From Kribbella solani (GTDB lineage: Bacteria; Actinomycetota; Actinomycetes; Propionibacteriales; Kribbellaceae), in contig NZ_JACHNF010000001.1 in NCBI RefSeq assembly GCF_014205295.1, positions 496,001 through 560,000 on the forward strand: DNA of 64,000 nt. The letters run 5' to 3'. Shown in pieces: positions 24,052 through 32,532 of this stretch (within the stretch, counting starts at the first letter, position 1; the number at the start of each line of letters is the position of its first letter). The notes below the pieces were generated by a model. The model was given only the letters and a program-made list of their open reading frames with translations, was not told the origin of the DNA and did no database searches. Position numbers and translations under genes: made by a program.

Positions 24052-26033
24052 GCGAGCCTGCTGGTGACGTCGGTACCCAGGTCGACGACGTCGGTACCCA
24101 GGTCAACGAGAGCAGCGGGCCGATCCATGCGGGCACTGGCGATCAGCTGAACGACATCACGTACTTCCTCAACCTGCCTAGGGAGGCACGGACCCGGGAG
24201 ATCACGTCGATCCAGCTCCGGCGACTGTGGGGATGCTTCGTTCAGCCACCGAACTTCGATCGCGCGGCGGCGCAGCTCGCGCAGCCGGAGGGTCTGGTCA
24301 TCCTGGACGGTCCGACCGGCACCGGGCGGCGTACGGCCGGGTTGATGTTGCTGTCCGTCGGGATCACGCCGGATCTCGCGGTCCGCTTCATCCCGCCGGA
24401 GCTGGAGCTCCACGCGGCGCGGGCCGAACGGCGGATCTTCGAAGGAAAGGATGTTCGCGACGGCGACAGACTGCTGCTGGATCTGTCCGAGGTGGCTGCC
24501 GACACGTTCGCCGAACAGCAGTCCACCCTGCACGATCTCCAGTCCGCGCTTGTCCGGCGCCGCGCGAAACTCGTGGTGATCCTCCCGCACTCCCTCCGCG
24601 ATCGGCTGGGTACGGACTTCAGGCCGCACGTCGTGGACATCGGCAGACCGGACATGTCGAAGGTCCTGGAGCGCCAGCTCGCTGCTCACGGGATTTGCCT
24701 GCGGAACACGTCGTCGCATCGCGGGACCTTCGCGTCGACGACGATGGCGGCGCTTGTCCGGGTGGTCTACGAGGTGGTTGACGCCAGCCGGACCCAACCG
24801 GACGCGGAGGCGGATGTGCTGCTGTCCGCGGTTCTCAGCTCCGGACAGCGACGGGCGCAGCTGGCCGCCAAAGCAGTCCGGTCAGCTGACGAAGCACGTC
24901 CCCGTGCTCTGCTGATCGCGGCTGCCCTGCTGCACGGCCAGTCGGTGGTATCTGTCTTCCTGGCTCAGCACCGCCTTCTGGAGCAGCTGCGACCACCGAA
25001 CGACGACGGTGAGCACCCGCTGGAGCTTTCGGGTGTGGCCGGATCGCTGGACGACCTTGGCCTCGAACTCGTGGTGACAGCTGATCAGCGACTCGAGTTC
25101 GCCGAGCGGGACATCGCGGCTGACGTACTCCAGCGGTTCTGGGATGACATGCCTTGGCTGCGCGCTCCGCTTGTGGAGTGGCTGGTCGAGCAGCCCAGTA
25201 CGGCGTCGGCCATGGACTTCGAGGTGGTGACGGTCGCGAAGCGCTTCGGCGCCCAGTGTCGGCGCAGTCGGCAGGCGGCTCTGGCACTTCAGCTGGTTGA
25301 GCAATGGTCCACCGGCGGGCGGAACCAGCGCGTTGCCGCGTACGCGTTGCTCGAAGACCTGCTCGATGACGACCAGACGGCGTCGCCCGCGCGACAGCTG
25401 CTGTACGGATGGGCGCGTGACTCACATCTGTCCGCGGATCGGGCCGCGATCGTTGTCGCCGCCTGCGTCAACATCGTGTTCGACAGGTACCCGGATCAGG
25501 CAGTCGTACGGCTGTCGTGGCTTGCCGAGCACTCTGACAATCTTGTCCGGTACGAGGCTCGAGAAGGTCTTTCCCGGCTGGCTGAAGACCCTGCCAGACA
25601 GGCGAAAGTCATCGACCTGATCCTCGACGCCCGACGGTTCAAGCCGTCGAGCTTCGCGGCGGTCGCGACGCCAGCAGGTGTGTTGTCGCTCGCCGACGGC
25701 GGTGCGGTCGAGCGGGTCCTCGACGGATGGCAGCGCGCGCTGACGGAAGTCGAGCCGGTTCGTCGTGCCGCACTGCTGCGGCCCTGGCTGCAGGCCCACG
25801 CGGACCTCGTTGCCAACGGTCGAACCGACGACGCGGCACGACTGCTGCAGCTACTCGCGTCCGTCTGTGGTCAGCAGCGTGAACTGTTCGACCTGTTGCA
25901 CAACACCACTCTCGACTGGGTCGGGTACCGCCGCGACGATCCGGCTCGGCGCTGGACCGCGGATGCGGTCGTCAAGCTCGTTCGGCACCGTCGGCGAGTG
26001 GCTGGAACTGTTCGGTTGGAGGCCGGAGTATGA
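24048..26033 (+). CDS. STAND-like P-loop protein with N-terminal shared motif
   Basis: A 661-residue protein. Residues 7-19 hold a duplicated DVGTQV, then residues 18-35 (QVNESSGPIHAGTGDQLN) match the C-terminal motif of the preceding cyclase-like protein at 12 of 18 positions. A P-loop follows at 88-96 (GPTGTGRRT), where Arg replaces the usual Walker A Lys. A possible Walker B-like strand is LLLDLSEV. The remaining ~450 residues are helical, suggesting repeat or winged-helix segments. The layout (short motif, NTPase, helical repeats) resembles STAND/NLR signalling ATPases. It overlaps both neighbours by 4 bases and so is translated with them. Confidence 0.6.
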   Translation: MSEPAGDVGTQVDDVGTQVNESSGPIHAGTGDQLNDITYFLNLPREARTREITSIQLRRLWGCFVQPPNFDRAAAQLAQPEGLVILDGPTGTGRRTAGLMLLSVGITPDLAVRFIPPELELHAARAERRIFEGKDVRDGDRLLLDLSEVAADTFAEQQSTLHDLQSALVRRRAKLVVILPHSLRDRLGTDFRPHVVDIGRPDMSKVLERQLAAHGICLRNTSSHRGTFASTTMAALVRVVYEVVDASRTQPDAEADVLLSAVLSSGQRRAQLAAKAVRSADEARPRALLIAAALLHGQSVVSVFLAQHRLLEQLRPPNDDGEHPLELSGVAGSLDDLGLELVVTADQRLEFAERDIAADVLQRFWDDMPWLRAPLVEWLVEQPSTASAMDFEVVTVAKRFGAQCRRSRQAALALQLVEQWSTGGRNQRVAAYALLEDLLDDDQTASPARQLLYGWARDSHLSADRAAIVVAACVNIVFDRYPDQAVVRLSWLAEHSDNLVRYEAREGLSRLAEDPARQAKVIDLILDARRFKPSSFAAVATPAGVLSLADGGAVERVLDGWQRALTEVEPVRRAALLRPWLQAHADLVANGRTDDAARLLQLLASVCGQQRELFDLLHNTTLDWVGYRRDDPARRWTADAVVKLVRHRRRVAGTVRLEAGV

Positions 26034-26959
26034 ACATGAATCGGAAGACCGTGTACTCCGTCGCGATCCTTGTTCCGTTCGCGGCTGCCGTCATTTGGGT
26101 GCTGACGCGGTTGGGGTGGATCGGGGCGGTCCTGTCGGTCGTGGCAGTGATCGTGGGAGTGGTGGCGTACCGGCGGACCGGTGTACCCACACCGCCGGCC
26201 GAGGAGGTGCCGGAGGTGTCGCAGCTCTCCACCAGCGGGCTGCCTACCGCGGACGAGACCGTCTTCCTGGAGCTCTCGGCGACCGTGCACTGGCAGGCCG
26301 CGAAGCCGGAGTCGTACCACGCTGACGTCGCTCGCGAGTTCGTACTGCGGCGAGCTCGGGAGGTGACGAGTAGATGGCAACCCGCGCAGTATGCGCTGGC
26401 GCAGCACGAGCTCGCGGCGGCGATCGGACGACCGGAGTCTGACGGCACCGGGGAGCTGGAGGTCTGGGCAAGCGAACTACGGCTCCAGCTGCCGGAGGCT
26501 GTCCAGCACCATCTCGCCAAGCTGGACGAGGCGCACCGCGCCGGCCTGCTGTGGGAGGTTGGTGCATCGAACCAGAGCAAGGTCCGGGCCCATCTGCGTG
26601 ACGACGCTCTGCGGACTCCGGCGTCGGCGATCGTGTGGTGGCTCGCGCAGAACGAGGGATCGGTGCAACAGGCCGTCGACTTGGCCGGTGTCCTCACCAG
26701 GTTGTCCCAGCTGGCGACGGGTCAGAGCACGACGGATGACGCCGCGCAGGTTCAGGTGATGATCGACGCGATCGAGAAGCTGGACGACGACGCCCGCAGG
26801 CCGGCAGCCCACGACCTGGCTGACGCGTTCGGCCAGGCCGGTCTGGACGATCTCGCGAGGAGGCTGCGGGACCACTATCAGCTGCCCGCACTGCATTCGG
26901 TCGTCGACAGGCCCGAGAGCCCGGCTGGAGGGATGGCTTCCGCCGAACCAGGCTGGTGA
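26030..26959 (+). CDS. two-TM membrane protein with SPFH-like cytosolic domain (paralogue 1)
   Basis: A 309-residue protein. Two hydrophobic helices near residues 7-50 (YSVAILVPFAAAVIWVL; WIGAVLSVVAVIVGVVAY) anchor it. The following region begins with strands (FLELSATVHWQ) and a long helical stretch (RRAREVTSRWQPAQYALAQHELAAAIG...ASELRLQLPEAVQHHL). It aligns along its length with the next gene's product and has the strand-then-helix order of SPFH/band-7 domains, though no search supports that name. Its start overlaps the P-loop gene by 4 bases, so it belongs to that operon. Confidence 0.55.
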   Translation: MNMNRKTVYSVAILVPFAAAVIWVLTRLGWIGAVLSVVAVIVGVVAYRRTGVPTPPAEEVPEVSQLSTSGLPTADETVFLELSATVHWQAAKPESYHADVAREFVLRRAREVTSRWQPAQYALAQHELAAAIGRPESDGTGELEVWASELRLQLPEAVQHHLAKLDEAHRAGLLWEVGASNQSKVRAHLRDDALRTPASAIVWWLAQNEGSVQQAVDLAGVLTRLSQLATGQSTTDDAAQVQVMIDAIEKLDDDARRPAAHDLADAFGQAGLDDLARRLRDHYQLPALHSVVDRPESPAGGMASAEPGW

Positions 26960-27066
26960 CGCTGGGCGACACGCTTCTGGGGGCTGGTTCGGGTGGGGCG
27001 TGTGAGACTTTTGCTTGGGCTCGTCTCATGTGGCGGGGTCTGTGGGCTCGGTGAAGGAACGGCACC

Positions 27067-28251
27067 ATGAAACTCCATCGGAACTCGCTTCTTGCGGCTG
27101 CGGGGATTGTGTTGGTGCTGTACCTGGTGACGGTGATTGTCGGGTTGCCGGTCTGGGCCGCTGTGGTGATGGCGGTGGTACTGCTTGTGGTGCTGGCCGT
27201 GGTTTGGCGGCAGCCGGAGGTGCCTCGGCCGGTGGTTGGTCGGCAGGTGCCGAAGCCGGCGCCGTCGGTCGTGCTGCCGGAGCCGGAGCCGGTGTTCTCC
27301 GGGCCGCCGTCGCGCACGGTGGCGGACGTACGGTTGCCGTCCGCGTCGCCGGACTTCCAGTTCAGTTTCTCGGCGATCGTTCAGTGGTCGACGGTGCTGT
27401 CCGGGTCGCGGCACGCGGATCTCGGCGCGGTGGCTGTCGATGCGTTGCTCGAGCGGGCGCGGTCGTTGACGGCTCGGCAGCAGGTGACCGAGGAGTCGCT
27501 CAATCAGCATCGGCTGGCCGCGATCCTTGGTGAGCCGGCGCTGGACGAGAAGGGTCAGGTACGGAGCTGGGCGACCGAGGTGCGGCTGCGGTTGCCTGAC
27601 GCGGATCAGAAACATCTTCATCATCTGGCTGCCTTGCATCGACGTGAGCAGACGACGCTGCTCGAGCGACGGATGGAGCAGGACAAACGCGCGTACTTGA
27701 AGGAGGACGTCTTCTCGTCGCCTGGATCCGCCGCGGTGTGGTGGTTGGTGAATCATCCGGGTGAGGTGCAGACCGCGGTCGGGATGCTCGACACGTTGAC
27801 CGACTTGTCGGCTGCGGCGAACGATCTCCCGGTCCGGCGCGCAACGGCCGAGCAGATCGAACGCCAACAGCCGACCCGCGCCGAACTCGCCTTCAGCACG
27901 GCAATCGAGAACCTCACTGACCCCACCGATCCCGCCGCCCAAGCCGACCCGGTCGCCTCAGCCGGCCTGGCTGTTCCTGCCGCTCCAGCCGAGCCCGCCG
28001 CTCCAGTCGACCCCGCCGCTCCAGTCGACCCGGATGCCGGGGCGGCTGGTGGATCGGCCAGGTCGAACGGGGTGACCGCCTCGGCTGACCAGCGTCCGGT
28101 CGTACGGCGCGATGCCGCGACAGCTGACGGTCGGCACGAGACCGGGCCCAGTACGTCTGACCAGCGGCGTGCAGTGAAGGGGAAGGCCGACTTGGATAGG
28201 GATGCGACTGAGGAGGGCTCGGAGTATCGGGAGCAGTTCTTCAGCGAATAG
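27067..28251 (+). CDS. two-TM membrane protein with SPFH-like cytosolic domain (paralogue 2)
   Basis: A 394-residue protein with two N-terminal TM helices (LLAAAGIVLVLYLVTVIVGL; VWAAVVMAVVLLVVLAVVW) and a Pro-rich spacer. Its domain is clearly homologous to the preceding protein: HADLG, LNQHRLAAILG, SWATEVRLRLPDA and SAAVWWLVNHPGEV match HADVA, LAQHELAAAIG, VWASELRLQLPEA and SAIVWWLAQNEGSV. It adds a ~120-residue Ala/Pro/Asp-rich disordered tail with PVDPAAPVDP repeats, ending EYREQFFSE. It is 107 bases after paralogue 1. The pair may form a hetero-oligomeric membrane scaffold or pore; this is speculation. Confidence 0.55.
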   Translation: MKLHRNSLLAAAGIVLVLYLVTVIVGLPVWAAVVMAVVLLVVLAVVWRQPEVPRPVVGRQVPKPAPSVVLPEPEPVFSGPPSRTVADVRLPSASPDFQFSFSAIVQWSTVLSGSRHADLGAVAVDALLERARSLTARQQVTEESLNQHRLAAILGEPALDEKGQVRSWATEVRLRLPDADQKHLHHLAALHRREQTTLLERRMEQDKRAYLKEDVFSSPGSAAVWWLVNHPGEVQTAVGMLDTLTDLSAAANDLPVRRATAEQIERQQPTRAELAFSTAIENLTDPTDPAAQADPVASAGLAVPAAPAEPAAPVDPAAPVDPDAGAAGGSARSNGVTASADQRPVVRRDAATADGRHETGPSTSDQRRAVKGKADLDRDATEEGSEYREQFFSE

Positions 28252-28252
28252 A

Positions 28253-28294
28253 CCGGTGGGGCGGGTGGGGTGCAGGGGGTGCCCGCCCCACCGG
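28253..28294. terminator. 13-bp hairpin between convergent genes
   Basis: CCGGTGGGGCGGG pairs perfectly with CCCGCCCCACCGG around a 16-base loop, starting directly after the stop of paralogue 2 and just before the stop of the minus-strand gene. Its position suggests a bidirectional terminator. Confidence 0.75.
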
Positions 28295-28307
28295 GGTTCG
28301 GGGGTGG

Positions 28308-28679
28308 TCAGGCGTCCAGCCAGCGGATCGTGGTGGCTCCGTTGTGGCCGTGGACGGTTAGTAGGGCGTCGATGCCGTCCTGCCAGACCGTAGTTGTCGG
28401 GTAGCGGCCGAGCCAGCGCAGGACGACCGTCCCGTCGGTCCACTCGACTCCCTCGGCGACCACGCCCGTACCGCTGACTCCGGACACGTCCTGATGCCGG
28501 TCCAGCAGGAAACGGCGCGGGCCATCCTTGCTCGCGACTCGTAGGTGACGTCGCCGAGTGGTCCGTAGCAGCGTCGCGGTTGACCCGCTGATCTCGTCCA
28601 TGTGCCAAGTCAACGCGTACCGCGGTGTCCGCACCAGGAACTCAACCGGTATCCACAGCGCACAAATTCGGCCGTCCAT
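28308..28679 (-). CDS. small hypothetical protein with a compact beta-rich domain
   Basis: A 123-residue protein. The second half (GVVAEGVEWTDGTVVLRWLG...ALLTVHGHNGATTIRWLD) looks like a small beta-domain, with alternating strands and a conserved-looking HGHNGAT turn. I have a sense of similar stand-alone domains in actinobacterial accessory regions but no name or function. The start is uncertain: ATG 28679, or an internal ATG at 28601. It is divergent from the HTH gene across 67 bases, and convergent with the membrane-protein operon. Confidence 0.55.
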   Translation of the reverse strand: MDGRICALWIPVEFLVRTPRYALTWHMDEISGSTATLLRTTRRRHLRVASKDGPRRFLLDRHQDVSGVSGTGVVAEGVEWTDGTVVLRWLGRYPTTTVWQDGIDALLTVHGHNGATTIRWLDA

Positions 28680-28746
28680 CGGTCACCCGATCGCCATATT
28701 CTCAATGCAGGGAGTAACTACGACTCAGCCAAGGAGCGACAGCGAA

Positions 28747-29100
28747 ATGACAGTGATCGAGGAATGGACCGGTCGGCACGTGCACGCGTTGCGTACGGCG
28801 CTGCGCCTGACGAACGAGGGTTTCGCCGAGCAGCTAGGCGTCTCGCCGCGCACGCTGACGAAGTGGCGGGAGAGACCCGAGGTGGTGCCCAGTCCGTATC
28901 TGCAGGGCGCCTTGGACACCTTCCTGAACGAGGCATCCGACGACGCCAAGATCCGCTTCGCCGCCAACCTAGGCGTCGACGAGCGTCGGCTGCCGGTCGA
29001 CAGCACGGTGCTGACCCAGTTGAACGCGGCGATCGGCGACCTGGCCCGAGCCGTCGCCCGCTTGCAGCCCGAGACCCGGGAGCGTACGCCGACCCCTTGA
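28747..29100 (+). CDS. helix-turn-helix (XRE-like) regulator
   Basis: ATG 28747 lies after AAGGAG (10-base spacing). The 117-residue product has an XRE-like fold at residues 5-45: LRTALRLTNEGFAEQLGVSPRTLTKWRERPEVVPSP, then a helical dimerisation region. The HTH variant 'GVSPRTLTKWRERPEVVPS' is typical of small actinobacterial plasmid/phage-type regulators. A TATTCT -10-like word is about 45 bases upstream. It sits between two possible defence modules and may control the divergent small gene. Confidence 0.75.
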   Translation: MTVIEEWTGRHVHALRTALRLTNEGFAEQLGVSPRTLTKWRERPEVVPSPYLQGALDTFLNEASDDAKIRFAANLGVDERRLPVDSTVLTQLNAAIGDLARAVARLQPETRERTPTP

Positions 29101-29205
29101 CAGCAACGACAAACTGGGCAGACGCCGCTGCATGCGGATGAGGCGTGCGGCGGGTGGGTACGTGGTGCGCCGAAACCAGCGGCGATCAGTGCGGAAGGGT
29201 TGTGG

Positions 29206-29409
29206 ATGAGGCGACGGGCAGTGGAATCGTCGAGCGTGCGTTCGGTCGGCTGGTCCGACGGGACGCTGGAGCTCGAGTACGTGAACGGGTACGTCTACCA
29301 GTACCTGGACGTACCACAGCCAACGTTCGCCGCGTTGATGGCCGCGTCCAGCATCGGCGCGTACGTCAACGAGCACATCAAGCCGTACTACGACTTCCGC
29401 GAGAGCTGA
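29206..29409 (+). CDS. KTSC-domain protein
   Basis: A 67-residue protein matching the short KTSC fold: SSSVRSVGWSDGTLELEYVNGYVYQYLDVPQPTFAALMAASSIGAYVNEHIKPYY. KTSC domains occur alone or fused to nucleases, and some are linked to DNA or phage functions. ATG 29206 or GTG 29200 may be used. Its stop abuts the stop of the SMC gene from the other strand with no bases between, so it flanks the SMC operon. Confidence 0.8.
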   Translation: MRRRAVESSSVRSVGWSDGTLELEYVNGYVYQYLDVPQPTFAALMAASSIGAYVNEHIKPYYDFRES

Positions 29410-32400
29410 CTACGTCAGCGTCGGCGCGGCGAGTTCCAAGGTGGGTGTGGAGCCGCGGTACGACGTCATCCACTCGCGCAGCAGCTCGACCCGAGACGCG
29501 TTCTCCTCGTTGCCCTTCACCACGGGCGCTTGGTTGTACGGCATGGTGTCCGAGCTCCGCCTGAGTTTCACGTACAGCCGGGACGACGCGAGCGCGTACC
29601 GCTCCATGTCGTCCTGGAGCGCGCCGATCACGGTGATGTTCCGGTCCCGCCCGATCTGCTCGAACAGGGCCACCGCCTCGCGCCGGTGCTGTGAACCAAG
29701 GTTGCGGCCGAGCTCGTCGAGGATGAGCAGCAACGGCCGGTCCGACCCGCCGGCGAGCGCCGCCGCGCACACCAGCTTGACCGCCTTCTCGTCCATCTGC
29801 GCGGTGTTGCCCTTGACGTTGAACGCGGAGAACGGGCCGCCTTCCGAGCGCCGCCACTTCGGCGTGACCGTCCAGCGCCACGGCTTGTCCGGCTCGGCCG
29901 GCGGGTCAGGCTCCGGGTACTCGAGCTTCGCGCCGTACCCGCCGTATTGCTGATCGAGCCGGTCGAACTCCTGCGACACCAGCCGAAGCCGCGCCTTGAT
30001 CCCGTCGGCCAGCGACGCGCGGTGCGCCCGGGCCGTGCTTTCGGCCTCGCCGAGACCTTCGCGGGCGCGTTCGAGCGCGGCGTTCCGTTCGGCGCGCTGG
30101 GTCGCGATCTGCTGTTGCTGCAAGCTGTCGAACGTCTCGTGCTGCGCGAGGTGCGTGCTCAGCGTGCGGTGCAGCGCCGGCACGAGCCCGACGCGGTCGC
30201 CGAGCGTGCCGTTCGTCCAGCCGTCCGGACCGTTCAGGATCTCCCACAGTTCGTTCGGGATCTCCTCCCGGGACCGTGCGCTCGGGAAGCAGCGGCGGAT
30301 CACGTCGTCGAGTTGCGTACACGCCTGGTGGTTCCAGTCCGCCGTCGTCCGGCGCTGGGCGTCCTCGGGCAGACCGAGCACGAACTCCTCGGCCTCCGCG
30401 GGCGTACCGCCCCAGCCGGTCGTCCGCGTGGTCAGATCGAGCGCGGCCTGCTCCTCCAGCAGCGTGAGCCGACGGCCGCGCAACTCGTCCAGCACTCGGT
30501 TGTGGTCGCGCCGGGTGGCTTCCAGGTTCTTCAGGCGTTCGTCGCGGACGAGTTGCTGACCCGCGGCCGTCTCGGCGGACTCCTTCGCGGCCTGCAGTTG
30601 CGGCGCGAGCGAATCCCGGTCGGTTTCGTGCCGGTCGACAGATTCGCGGAGGGCGAGGATCTGCTCCTGGACCGATTCGGCGTCGGCGAGCGCGCGGGCC
30701 GCGGCCGTCCGCCGCTCTGCCTGATCGACGCGGGACCGCGCCTGTTCGAGCGCGGCGGACGCCTCGGCCCGCGCCTCGACCGCGGCCTCGACCCGGCGGC
30801 GCGCCGCCTCGATCCGCGCGGTCCGCCCAGTGATCGGCTCGTCGAACTGGCCGACCGCGACGACACCCGCGACCTCGTCGATCGAATCCTTGGTCGCGCG
30901 CGCACCGATCGTGGCGAAGAACGCGTCCAGTACGAACCGCTTGTCCGCCGACTTCGGTCCGCGTTTCGCCGAACCCGTGGGCGCCGCATCGGGCCGATTC
31001 GCCAGTACCAGCAGGAATCCCGCGTACCCGGCGTCGGCCAGCGCGGTCGACGCGAGCACCGCGTCGCCGGCGTCGATGACGACAGCCTCCCGGTACGGCG
31101 CGAGGCGCGGCTCCCATTCGGTGCGATCCGCGGCGGGCAGCTCGGTGATGTCGGTGAGGGCGCCGCACTCGATGCCGGTGTTCTCCAGGACCTGCTGCTG
31201 CGGCGCCGACACGGTCTGGCCGCTCTCCGCCTCGCGCAGCTCGGCCGAAGCGTGGTCGACCGCGGACCGCGCCGCGTGGTCACGACCGATGTGCTCCTCG
31301 AGCACCGCCCGCGCCTCGTCCTGTTCGGCGGCCGCCGCGGCCAGGTCGCGACCGTCCGCCGAACGACCAGCCTCCAGCAGCCGCCGGTGCTCCTGGCCGA
31401 GCCGCTCCAGCTGCTCCCGCACCGAGCGCTGCGCGAGATCGAGCTCGCGGTCCCGGGCGTCCAGCTTGTCGCGCTCCTGCCGGGTCAGCTGCACATCCCG
31501 GAGCAGGCCCTCTTCGTTGCCAAAGGCATCGATTTCGCCTTCGACGGCATCCTTGCGGGCCTCCTGCTCGGCGACCCGCTCGTCGAGCGCGGCCAGCTCC
31601 TGCAGGATTTCCTCGTTCCGCCCGGCGCCGTCGATCAGGTACCGCGCGGAGCGGGCCAGCCAGGACTCCTTGGCCGCCGCGAGCGCCTCCCGGGCCGCGG
31701 CGCGCTGCAGGATGCCGGCCTCGACCGTCGCCATCTCCTGCTCCCAGCGCTGCAGGTCGGCCGCCGCCTGCTTGGTCGCCTCGCGCTGAGTGTGCTCGGC
31801 GGAGCGGTGCGCCTGCTCCTGCTCGAGCTCGTGATCAAGACCGGTCAGCGTCGCGATCGCGTTGAAGATGCGCGCCGGGCCGAGCTCGTTGAGCGGCTCG
31901 GCCAGCAAGTTCGCGGTTGGGCTGGAGCGCACCGACGTGGACAAGAACGAGACACACCGGACCTGCCCGCCGTACAAGACCTGGGACAGCTTGTTGGCGT
32001 GGAAGTCGGTGCGGCCGTTGGAGTGCGGAAGCGCCGCCCACAGCTCGTCCGCCCCGGCGGCACGCTCGGCCTCGGTCGCGCCGTACGGGATGTGCAGACC
32101 GTGCTTCCAGCGCAGATCGAGGTACGACGCCTTGCGATTGATCCGAATCCAGACCGTCACCGCGGATGCCTCGATCTCATCCAGGTCGGTAAGGTCCGGG
32201 TCGGAGAAGACGCCGACGATGTAGCCACGGTCGACGTTCGACCAGTTGCCTTCCTGGCCGGCCGCTTCCGCCGTGAACAGCAGCTCGGCAGCGCCCGGAG
32301 CACCGCTGGTGAGACGCCACTGGTCATCGGCGTGCAGCAGGCTGAGCGCCGCGATCCAGGACGACTTGCCGGCGCCGTTCGAGTCGGTCGGGCCCTGGCC

Positions 32401-32532
32401 GGCGACGGTGATCAGACCGCGGCCGATCATCGGGATCGGGTGCGTCGACAGCCGCGACAGGTCGACCACCTGCACGCCGAGCAGCACCTTCGACCCGAGG
32501 ATGTCGAACGGCCCGTCTTCTCCGGCGCTCAT
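29410..32532 (-). CDS. SMC-like ATPase (JetC/MukB/MksB-type) of a four-gene operon
   Basis: A 1040-residue SMC architecture. The N-terminal Walker A is DSNGAGKSS with Lys56, then an ATPase lobe and a long coiled coil (about 230-470). A central hinge-like region follows (GIECGALTDITELPAADRTEW...AVVIDAGDAVLAS), then a second coiled coil (about 590-870). The C-terminal lobe has Walker B LLLILDELGRNLG, the Asp-Glu pair near 939-940. The ABC signature is degenerate (NVKGNTAQMDEKAVKL rather than LSGGQ). The N-terminal lobe has an unusual insertion between Walker A and the first coil. Its start overlaps the upstream winged-helix gene by 4 bases. It probably entraps or extrudes DNA together with the three upstream products. 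Confidence 0.8.
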   Translation of the reverse strand: MSAGEDGPFDILGSKVLLGVQVVDLSRLSTHPIPMIGRGLITVAGQGPTDSNGAGKSSWIAALSLLHADDQWRLTSGAPGAAELLFTAEAAGQEGNWSNVDRGYIVGVFSDPDLTDLDEIEASAVTVWIRINRKASYLDLRWKHGLHIPYGATEAERAAGADELWAALPHSNGRTDFHANKLSQVLYGGQVRCVSFLSTSVRSSPTANLLAEPLNELGPARIFNAIATLTGLDHELEQEQAHRSAEHTQREATKQAAADLQRWEQEMATVEAGILQRAAAREALAAAKESWLARSARYLIDGAGRNEEILQELAALDERVAEQEARKDAVEGEIDAFGNEEGLLRDVQLTRQERDKLDARDRELDLAQRSVREQLERLGQEHRRLLEAGRSADGRDLAAAAAEQDEARAVLEEHIGRDHAARSAVDHASAELREAESGQTVSAPQQQVLENTGIECGALTDITELPAADRTEWEPRLAPYREAVVIDAGDAVLASTALADAGYAGFLLVLANRPDAAPTGSAKRGPKSADKRFVLDAFFATIGARATKDSIDEVAGVVAVGQFDEPITGRTARIEAARRRVEAAVEARAEASAALEQARSRVDQAERRTAAARALADAESVQEQILALRESVDRHETDRDSLAPQLQAAKESAETAAGQQLVRDERLKNLEATRRDHNRVLDELRGRRLTLLEEQAALDLTTRTTGWGGTPAEAEEFVLGLPEDAQRRTTADWNHQACTQLDDVIRRCFPSARSREEIPNELWEILNGPDGWTNGTLGDRVGLVPALHRTLSTHLAQHETFDSLQQQQIATQRAERNAALERAREGLGEAESTARAHRASLADGIKARLRLVSQEFDRLDQQYGGYGAKLEYPEPDPPAEPDKPWRWTVTPKWRRSEGGPFSAFNVKGNTAQMDEKAVKLVCAAALAGGSDRPLLLILDELGRNLGSQHRREAVALFEQIGRDRNITVIGALQDDMERYALASSRLYVKLRRSSDTMPYNQAPVVKGNEENASRVELLREWMTSYRGSTPTLELAAPTLT

